50,612 bases of DNA from assembly GCF_001949145.1 (NCBI RefSeq), contig NW_019091362.1, positions 258,529 through 309,140 on the forward strand, in the 5' to 3' direction. Each line of letters begins with the position of its first letter. The stretch's first letter is position 1. The notes under the pieces were generated by a model. That model had not been told where the DNA came from, ran no database searches, and was given only the letters and a program-made list of their open reading frames with translations. A program made the translations under genes and the position numbers. Source of the stretch: Acanthaster planci. Lineage: Eukaryota; Echinodermata; Asteroidea; Valvatida; Acanthasteridae. Below, piece after piece: positions 44,101 to 50,612 of this stretch.

Positions 44101-47100
44101 AGCTGTTCACCGCCCGGCCCTATACCTGTGAGCGGGGGTGTGGCCGCTGCTTCTACCGCTCGGACATGCGGGATCGGCACCACCGACACTGCAACCACGT
44201 CCTCGTCGGCCAGGTCTGGGCGGAGGATACTGACATCCTGGAGGTCTTTGCTAGTGACAGGGAGTTGGGGGGTGACGAGTTCCCCATGGAGCAGTCACCT
44301 GCCCCTGCCTGTCCTCCGGAGGGAGCCGCCCGGACCCGCCCCCGGTCAGCTGCTGCGGGCAAGCCCTCACCTTCTGGTGCGGCCTTGGGCCTTTGGGCCC
44401 CCATGGCGGCCGCCACAGCCGGAACCGCCCCCCTGCGTCACTCAGTAGAGACGGGGACGCAGACCAAAGTGGAGCCCCCAGCCCCGGTTTGGAGCGGGGG
44501 CCGCCAGAGTCTACCCCCCGGCTCCTGGGTGACGTATGCGGGGGGGGCCTGCCTGCGACTGGGGGTGCGAGCCACCCTGCAGGAGGAGCGGGCTACCAGA
44601 GACGCAGACACCATGATGGACCCGCCCCTCTGTGAGCATCACCACAGCCAGTGGTGGTAGGAGGTGGCCCCCGCTGGCCTAGACCGCCGTGGCCACCGCC
44701 AATTCCAGACCCTGGTGGTTCACACTTATGAAGTCCCAGGCCGGATGTTGTACACCTTCGGCGGTGAGCCATATGCGCAGGGGCGACCGGAATGGCTGCA
44801 AGCTGGCCTGCTGGGTTGCGCCGCCTCGTTCGGGGACGAACTAGAGTCCTCGGAGGGGTTGGTGTGGCACCGGCGGGTTCGGCCGATGGGGGCACCAGCT
44901 CGGACCCACATGGAGCTAGCTGGCTGCCCCCGCTGGTATGCGAACGACCTGCGGCTTTCCCGCCTCGTGCCTGCGCAGTCCCTGTCTTAGACACCTCGTG
45001 TCTGGAGCTTTGTGTGTCAGACAGCCCTTTTGCTTTCGTCAAAATAAACAGAGCAGTTTTGCCTGGAACGGAGATTTGTGCCTGACGGAGTAGTTCTTTG
45101 TCAGCATCAGAGCCCATAGACAGGACATGCTACAATAAATCCATGTACATGTACGAGCTAATTTGTTTAGACATTTAAAAACAAGAACAGTCTTTTTAGA
45201 TCTAACTCTCTCGGAAAACGGTACCCAGTTCAGTGTAGCAAACATATTTGCTGAGGGAGTGAGAGAGGTGCATTTGAGTGCAGCTCTTTTTAGACATTTG
45301 TTAAGAGTGGTATCGTGGGATATGTATCTTCCTCCCCACACCGTGCAACAGTATTGTAAAGTTGGCATAACTAAGCTAATGAAAAGTGTGTGCAGGCTAC
45401 TTTGTCCAACATAGTTCCAGATTCTGTTTAACATACCTAATTTAGATGAGACTGTTTTTCTTACGTAATCAACATGTGGGCCCCAACTTAGTGTTTCGTC
45501 AATAATAACGTCTGTAATAATATTTGCGGTTTTCTGCCTTGAACCAGTCAACATGCTTTTGGTTTTGTTTGTATTTACCGGTAGTTCAAGTTTGTTTCTT
45601 GAAGACCAATGTAGAATTCTGTCAAGAGCTACATTCAGATTCCTGTCTATTTCATTAATACTGGAAGAGCTGCACATTAGAGTGGAGTCATCTATATACA
45701 TATACAAGTTACAATTTGTTGGGATACAGGATGGCAGATCACTTGTGTAAATAATGAATAAAAGCGGTCCTAATATCGAACCCTGTGGGACACCAACGGT
45801 TAGTGGCAGAGCCTTTGATATCTTACCCTCAATATTTATCGACTGACTATGATCGCTTAGGTATGATTTAGTGAAGTAGACATGTTAAACCTTTTCAATT
45901 TTTCCAGAAGAATTTCATGGTCAACACGATCAAATGCTTCACTGAGATCTATAAACACACTACCTGTAACTTCTTATAAATTGACTTATTTTTGTTTTAG
46001 CTCACAGGAATTGTCACCAGTCCATGGGACCTTTTTTTAGCAAAACTAATCTTGACTGGCTGTTTTAAACTGTATTATTTAATCCGTTACTATGGGTCAT
46101 GCTGTCAATAGTTAAACTTAAAAGTTGAAGATTTGAAACTTAAAATTAAGAATGAACACACTATCAAAATTCACAATTTTTTCTTCTTTACAAATAAGAC
46201 AAAATAATGACCGTTAAAACAAGTACCTGGTAGGTATTTCTCTACTAGCTCACCTTGCAAGTTAAAGAAAGCATTACCAGCCCGTAGTAGTATTTAGAAG
46301 AATTTGTATGCCATGTATGCTGGTCTCGTGCTAAGGCCGAGGCCTGTCAACAACCCATCAATCAGATGGCAGGGAATAATTCAGGTGTTGTATAATGTTG
46401 CTTGTAGATCAAAGGTGTTGATGAGATCTTCTTTTAATCAACTGGACTTACTGAAATAAAAACTATAAATCAGTTGCCCATCAAGATGGTGATTAGTTTA
46501 GAGCACTGCATCAGGGATAGAGCTTCATTTTCCATAAACACCAGTACATGTACCAAAGGAGTCATCCCGTCAGTTTTCACAGTTAATGAATGTGGATAAA
46601 TACGCCTGTCCCCAGGCATGTTTTGTTCATTTGTGATAATGAAAAACAAAGATGACTCCCAACTCTGTAGGTGCTTATTATTTAATTGTATTGATAGTCT
46701 AGTTTAATTGAAGAGGGGGTGACTACTGTATTTTCAGAACCATAGCTAATCAAACTGATGGCTTTGGGGGAAGGATGATATCCTTTGCACATTCCCTTCA
46801 GCAAAAGGTTGATAAATACCTTTGCTTGTTGTGGCTTTTGGGACAGTTTTTACTGATTTCAGTTACATGTTCCTCAAGTGGGGAATTTGTCACCAAAGTA
46901 TGTGTTCTTTTTACAGGCACTGCATGTATGTTCGATTAGAAGTCCAATTGTCGCGTCTTCCCAAAGTGTATGAATGCAAGTCGTGCCAAGAGAGGTTCCG
47001 AGAGGCAGATGACATGAGGACACATTACACTACGACCCACCATCAAGAAACTTCTGTTGATAGAGTAGTAAGTGGACCTTCAATCTCTCCAGAGGGCGAC

Positions 47101-47637
47101 ATATATGACATAGCCACTGAGTTGAGACACTGTTCAAAATGTAACAATTATTTTGAGAACATACAGAAACACCGCAATAGTCATAAGGAGAAGCGGTTTG
47201 TCTGTGAAATGTGTGGAAAACGTTTTGCCTACAAGTGTATCTTAACATCACACAAGGAGACCCACAAAGCAAGGGAAAATAGAAATCTTCTCCATTGCAC
47301 AGAGTGTGACAAGTCATATTACAAAAAATTTCAACTCATGGCACACTGCAGAGAAAAGCATTCCAAGGACACCTCCAACTTGTTTGTCTGTGAAAAGTGT
47401 GGGAAGCAATTTAAGGCCTCCAAACGGCTGAACATCCACCGACTCATCCACCTAGAAGACAAGCCGTTCAAGTGTCCAGAATGTGGGAGGGGCTTCTCCC
47501 AAAAGAGTAACATGACGTTGCACATGAGGATGCACACAGGTGCACGACCTTATCAGTGTAAGATCTGTCAGGAAACGTTCAATCATAACGTGAGCCTTAA
47601 AAACCATCAAAAGAAGGAACATGGCATTGACTGGTGA
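32158..47637 (+). CDS. THAP domain plus C2H2 zinc-finger array protein
   Basis: Four exons join in frame: 32158-32505, 36203-37471, 38359-38588 and 46917-47637 (TGA), predicting 855 residues. Residues 1-88 are a THAP domain, a zinc-dependent DNA-binding fold: MPTTCIAGGC, the invariant Trp in RTIWEDK, CSDHF and FGISVKKRLKPEAIPT. A Lys/Arg-rich stretch follows (about 95-116). Exon 2 is long, Gln/Ser/Pro-rich and ends in a highly acidic block (DDEDDDDDHLEMEDD). Exon 3 is acidic then basic (RERRERRVQKKKQ). Exon 4 holds seven fingers at about 634-851; the second is short between its Cys and His pairs, and the last two are joined by a TGARP linker. Donor and acceptor phases agree at all junctions (0, 0, 2). 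Small exons in the 3.7-kb first intron could be missed. Probably a sequence-specific transcription factor or transposase-derived regulator; no orthologue recognised. Confidence 0.85.
32506..35583. other. First intron of the THAP gene, unassigned DNA
   Basis: No exon or mobile element recognised. It begins with a GT donor and contains a (TAT)n run at about 32561-32579, several GCCTAGGCCTAC words and AT-rich sequence. Confidence 0.45.
35584..36011 (+). repeat. Dispersed repeat, copy 2 (upstream of the second THAP-gene exon)
   Basis: Diverged direct copy of 26031-26435, sharing blocks in the same order over the whole length. It ends about 190 bases before the exon at 36203, a similar distance to that of copy 1 from its exon. 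Confidence 0.7.
38970..39423 (-). mobile_element. CR1-like LINE, 3' part (left of the Gypsy insertion)
   Basis: On the minus strand the reverse-transcriptase C-terminus continues from the fragment right of the LTR element, with RYSVNKALKVPLTKKECY. The 3' untranslated region contains GGGCCCCAATGGAAACCA, TTGTAACTGTTTGG and a TAAATAAATAAA-type tail near 38970-38990. Removing the LTR element restores a continuous reading through ARTCTWIYMTSLL, so both parts are one LINE. Confidence 0.75.
39424..39684 (+). repeat. 5' LTR of the Gypsy element
   Basis: A 261-base LTR from TGTGGCGCC to GCTACA, with an AATAAA signal at 39593-39598. It aligns end to end with the 3' LTR apart from scattered substitutions and small indels. 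Confidence 0.85.
39686..39704 (+). other. Candidate primer-binding site
   Basis: CTGGAGGCAGCGGCGAGA begins two bases after the 5' LTR. TGG followed by GC-rich sequence is the expected complement of a tRNA 3' CCA end; I cannot name the tRNA. Confidence 0.45.
39719..39730 (+). promoter_or_regulatory. Splice-donor-like site in the Gypsy leader
   Basis: AAATCAG followed by GTAAAT places a consensus-like donor at 39724/39725, between the primer-binding region and the gag remnant, where retroviral major donors lie. Confidence 0.4.
39750..40602 (+). pseudogene. Gypsy gag zinc knuckle and retropepsin, broken
   Basis: A CCHC knuckle (CYGCREYGHFCQDC, 39810-39851) is the only gag part left; the capsid region is missing. 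The protease active-site triplet DTG lies at 40061-40069 in a different frame. The rest of the protease, with VGIDFMANHHCEW, is in a third frame after a run of G. At least two frameshifts break the polyprotein. Confidence 0.75.
40896..43591 (+). pseudogene. Gypsy reverse transcriptase, RNase H and integrase, broken
   Basis: Reverse transcriptase motifs run from SPWSSPVVLVQKKDG to the catalytic YLDD (41400-41411), with stop codons at 41232-41234, 41385-41387 and 41562-41564. RNase H follows (TDAS; TDHDSLRWL). Integrase has the HHCC zinc region (about 42612-42750) and the core with VVADYFTKW and IHTDQG. The catalytic Glu before RFNR is replaced by Lys (43103-43105, NGMVKRFNR). Further stops and frameshifts separate the domains. 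Not functional as written. Confidence 0.85.
44016..44660 (+). CDS. Additional zinc-finger ORF of the Gypsy element
   Basis: A 214-residue open frame lies downstream of integrase and before the 3' LTR. It begins MDRLACPHC with a finger of spacing C-x2-C-x12-H-x4-C, followed by a second (CERGC ... HHRHC) that reads C-x3-C-x12-H-x3-C; the remainder is Pro/Ala-rich without a recognised domain. A pyrimidine tract ending CCCCAG (AG at 44013-44014) sits one base before the ATG at 44016, as an acceptor for a spliced subgenomic mRNA would. Unlike pol it has no stop. Alternatives are chance openness of GC-rich DNA (the opposite strand is also open in part) or capture of a host zinc-finger fragment. Role in the element unknown. 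Confidence 0.5.
   Translation: MDRLACPHCQRVFRQRTNLRRHLKTACPELFTARPYTCERGCGRCFYRSDMRDRHHRHCNHVLVGQVWAEDTDILEVFASDRELGGDEFPMEQSPAPACPPEGAARTRPRSAAAGKPSPSGAALGLWAPMAAATAGTAPLRHSVETGTQTKVEPPAPVWSGGRQSLPPGSWVTYAGGACLRLGVRATLQEERATRDADTMMDPPLCEHHHSQWW
44863..45134 (+). repeat. 3' LTR of the Gypsy element
   Basis: A 272-base LTR from TGTGGCACC to GCTACA, AATAAA at 45043-45048. It differs from the 5' LTR by a 10-base insertion (ACCCACATGG), a further single-base insertion and scattered substitutions, so the insertion is not very recent. A purine-rich GGAGGGG just before it is a weak polypurine tract. Confidence 0.85.
45135..45975 (-). mobile_element. CR1-like LINE, reverse transcriptase part (right of the Gypsy insertion)
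   Basis: The minus strand encodes the C-terminal half of a non-LTR reverse transcriptase. It shows GSVFIDLSEAFDRVDHEILL near 45910-45975, a GVPQGSILGPLLF-like block near 45760-45810, the catalytic YIDD, RNKLELPVNTNKTK and LQYCCTVWG. It is truncated at its 5' end near 45975 and cut by the LTR element at 45134; the 3' remainder is at 38970-39423. Confidence 0.82.
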
Positions 47638-50612
47638 AAAGACAAGAGTAACAAGAAAGCATCCTGAAAACCTTAAGTTGGTGAACTGTTGAGAATGTTG
47701 AATGTACATATGAGACAGAGATACATGCTGTATGGTTTGCCAGGTGAAATTGATGTTGACTTTCAACTCAAAAGAAAAACAGACTATTTATAGATTAACA
47801 ATGAAATCTGATACATTGTATGTGCATGTTACACTCTTTGATTTTCAGTCGCATTATTTACTAGTGACATTCATGCAAGGGTGAATTGAACCAATTTGGG
47901 AGGACAAGAACCTGTGTTTTTTTAGTTTTGCTTCTTTTTTTGTGTGATTCTTGCAAGAGAAGTATTGTATGTACATTATATAAATACATCTACAGTAAAA
48001 CATGGTTTGGGGGCTAGATGGTTGCTTTATATCCCTGAGGTATTAACTAGATTTTCAACCTCCAATACCAAGGGGATTAACATCAACCATCCACCCCAGA
48101 ATAAACTCTGATTTTATATTTGTTTGCCATTATATTTTCAGACATTAAAAACGCTTGTCAATATGCACAGGGATCACCTTTCCATCTAACATTTGCGTAC
48201 TTCACCTAGACCAAAATACCATGGCATCTTCTTAAGTGTATAAAATCTGTGCATAGTAAAGGTTCTACTAGCATATTTGACTTTGCTCACAGATCCTGCT
48301 AAGTGCATCAGGTGATCTACAGCCAAAACGGAGACTGGCTCCTGATTGTGCATTGATTTTTGAGAATTCTGCCCTCTATTATAAATGTGTATGAGATATG
48401 GTAGTTACCGAAGCCTCCGCTGGACCATAGCACATGGTTGCTCTTCAGGAAAAAAATACATAGAAATAGAAAATAGGGAATTATCAAGCACTCAGGTACC
48501 AAGGTACAATAAGTTTAAGAATGTAGGCAAGAATATCTGGAATAAGGTGGAGGATGGTATTGATGGTTGGGAGGGTGCATCTGCATTTCTCATTCCATTT
48601 GCTCTGTACTTGTGGGAAAGGTGTGAGCTTAACTTGCAAATTAAATTTATGCCCTTCATTGCGCACTTGTCTATATAGCCAATTGCAAACTAAATTACTT
48701 CATATTGCCGTATAAATTTCTTAGAATTTACTTGCTGTTAGTAAATTAAAGTGCCTTTATGCGATTAACCTAAAGAAATTTACAGTTTTTCCACTTTTTT
48801 TCCATGTGTTCACATGGGACCCGTGTTTCATAACAGCAAAATTTTTACAGGGGAAGAAATTTTCTTGGGTGTTAAAGGAAATACCATTTTTGCCCCATCA
48901 AGTCCACATACTATCACCATAAAACCAAGTAGCAGAATAAGACAGTTGAGGATTTGGAGTTTTTATAAATGTACATGTACCAACTCTTGTGAAGTTGCCA
49001 GTCTGTTATCTGACAGTTTTTAGGAACACCCCCCCCCATATTTTGCTCTACCCTCCAGCCAAAAGCAGCAGCAGGTGTTGTTTTAGCCATTTTTTAGTGG
49101 AATCTTATATCACAGAAATTTGGAGACAAATTAACCTTCTTGAGATCAAGAAGTAAACACCATGTTGTCCAGTGGGTAGAAATTAAGACTGTAGGATCCA
49201 GTATAGTCTGGAAGCCATGGAAGGTAACCCCTAAATCTCCGAACAAGTTTTTTTTTCTGCTGATTGTTCATAATCACTGGGTTGCTTATGAGATCTAAGG
49301 TAGTGTGGACCTTTCACACTGTCTGCTGCAAAGGACTAAGATTTTTTGAAAACTGTTATTTCAATTTTTCTGCCATATGGCTATAATTTTGGGCTATATT
49401 ATGTTTTGAGGACCTACATGTATGGATCCACTAGAAAAGGACAGAGAGAGAGAGAGACGAGTTGTTTGTACCATTGCTATTGTAAGTAGAGACTTTGGGG
49501 TTAAGGTAAAATTTGGTTCTAGGCTGCCGGACTGGTATAAGCACATAGAGTACTGTATATTTTGTATTTTATTCTGAGAATATTGTAAAATGTCCAAATG
49601 GATGGAATTAGGAAAAGTTGTGTGATCAACAAAGCCCAATATGCCTTTAGCAAGTTAAATTTGATAAAAATCCTGCACAGATTTGAATTTGCGTGAACAT
49701 AATTTGAATTCTGCATACTTCAGGCACTGTTGCTATACCTCTTGATATGGGGCAAGCCTTTGCTTAGTTATATGAGAGACACCTTGCCCCAGTATGCAGT
49801 TTTCAGTGGATGAGAACGGCACAAAGGAACCAGTCCATTCCAGAGATGGTGGTCGCTATGCATGTGCAAAAGCGTGCTCCAAATCAAGAGGTACAGCAAT
49901 AGTGTCTTTAGTCTGGGAAATTCAAATTTTCACTAATGTCCTTTAAGACTGCCAAGTCCCTTTAACCTAGCTGTAACCCCTGTAGGTTCACCATGGCACT
50001 GAGCTATAGACATGACCAGGAAATGACCTGGATGTTTTTTTATCCACATTGCTACTCAGTGCAATTTTGTGGGCATGGCTGCTCACAGGGTTTTAGCTTA
50101 AAGCTGATAAATGGAAAGAAAATATAATTGTTTCATTTTATAAATTTTTGGTATGTATGGTTCAAGCCAAAATATTCATCCATAAAACTAACAGCGCGGA
50201 AGTACCAGCAACACTGAGGCATTCTTGTGCAATGCTTCTGTTTTTACAGTGTGCGTTATTATGCATATGCCAGACAGCTTAACCAGTCTTTCTTGTCATA
50301 AGTGAAGTCAAGCGGTAGAGGTGAAAGCGTCTGCTTCTCTTCCAAGATGAATCCCTGTCCCATGAAATCACATAATACAACAGAGAAGCACGGCATAAGC
50401 TACAGCAAAAGTGAAATGAACCTGCACCAGACTTTATTACGAATGAAGCACTAAGTGTTTCTTCACTTGTCATAATTTCCTATAACTCCTGGCACTCCAA
50501 ACACACAGGATTAAGAGACGCGGCATGCAGTGCATTGAATAATACAGCATCTTATTTAAATAACGTTGTGCTTTCTTAATGTTACTCATTCAACAGCATC
50601 TGTTTCTCCCTG
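47638..50612. other. 3' flank of the THAP gene, no gene seen
   Basis: AATAAA at 48100-48105, about 460 bases after the stop, is a candidate poly(A) signal for the THAP gene. A (GA)n run lies at 49442-49457. I recognise no further exon, RNA gene or mobile element; a TTTTTACAG acceptor-like site near 50249 has no identifiable exon behind it. Confidence 0.45.

Larger units (their letters stand above)
39424..45134 (+). mobile_element. Ty3/Gypsy LTR retrotransposon, degenerate
   Basis: A 5.7-kb element with two LTRs, a reduced gag end, protease, reverse transcriptase, RNase H and integrase in the Ty3/Gypsy order, and an additional zinc-finger ORF at the 3' end. Flanks read ATAC on the left and ATAA on the right, a 4-base target duplication with one mismatch. 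It is much more GC-rich than its surroundings and sits inside a LINE in the last intron of the THAP gene, in the same orientation as that gene. Stops and frameshifts in pol, loss of gag and a substituted integrase residue make it unable to move on its own. Confidence 0.88.

Noticed and set aside
5070-45155. Repeated tacatgtacatgta palindromes across the window
   Set aside because: Common background words in such genomes, not an array with spacers; no CRISPR-like structure is present.

Overview
The window is nuclear DNA of an animal. Genes are split by GT-AG introns, noncoding DNA is AT-rich, and retroelements and short foldback transposons are abundant. A complete Ikaros-family zinc-finger gene, an animal proteinase K-like subtilase, a THAP/C2H2 gene, CR1-like LINEs, a Ty3/Gypsy element and the frequent words tacatgta and aggcctac together suggest a marine invertebrate deuterostome, most likely an echinoderm. 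That placement is inference; nothing here names a species.

Layout. Positions 1-5.3 kb hold no gene I can support, only small repeats (a three-copy palindromic element, small CATGGAG hairpins, a hAT-type MITE) and perhaps the tail of an upstream gene. Positions 5.5-13.0 kb carry a small cluster of related intronless genes for two-pass membrane proteins: one on + (5529-6569), one on - (9493-10683) and a decayed third copy on - (11883-12982). A hammerhead-ribozyme-like motif and a long hairpin lie between the first two. Positions 13.5-18.7 kb hold six exons of a secreted-type serine protease of the proteinase K branch of family S8, with the catalytic Asp, His, Ser and oxyanion Asn all present; one intron contains a LINE relic and an assembly gap. 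Positions 18.7-26.0 kb are gene-poor, with a tRNA-derived SINE head and several MITEs.

Positions 26.6-29.7 kb contain an Ikaros (IKZF) transcription factor in five coding exons (525 aa predicted), with four N-terminal DNA-binding fingers and two C-terminal dimerisation fingers. Positions 32.2-47.6 kb contain a second transcription-factor-like gene in four recognised exons (855 aa predicted), with an N-terminal THAP domain and a C-terminal array of seven C2H2 fingers. A diverged repeat of about 400 bp lies just upstream of a coding exon in both genes. The last intron of the THAP gene contains a CR1-like LINE (- strand) split by a Ty3/Gypsy LTR retrotransposon (+ strand, 39424-45134). That element has lost most of gag and has a broken pol. 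It also carries an extra zinc-finger ORF behind the integrase, preceded by a splice-acceptor-like site, with a donor-like site just after the primer-binding region. The last 3 kb hold nothing I can assign.

The genes do not form a pathway. The most interesting items are the zinc-finger ORF of the Gypsy element, the THAP-C2H2 fusion, the membrane-protein cluster with one dying copy, and the hammerhead-like motif.
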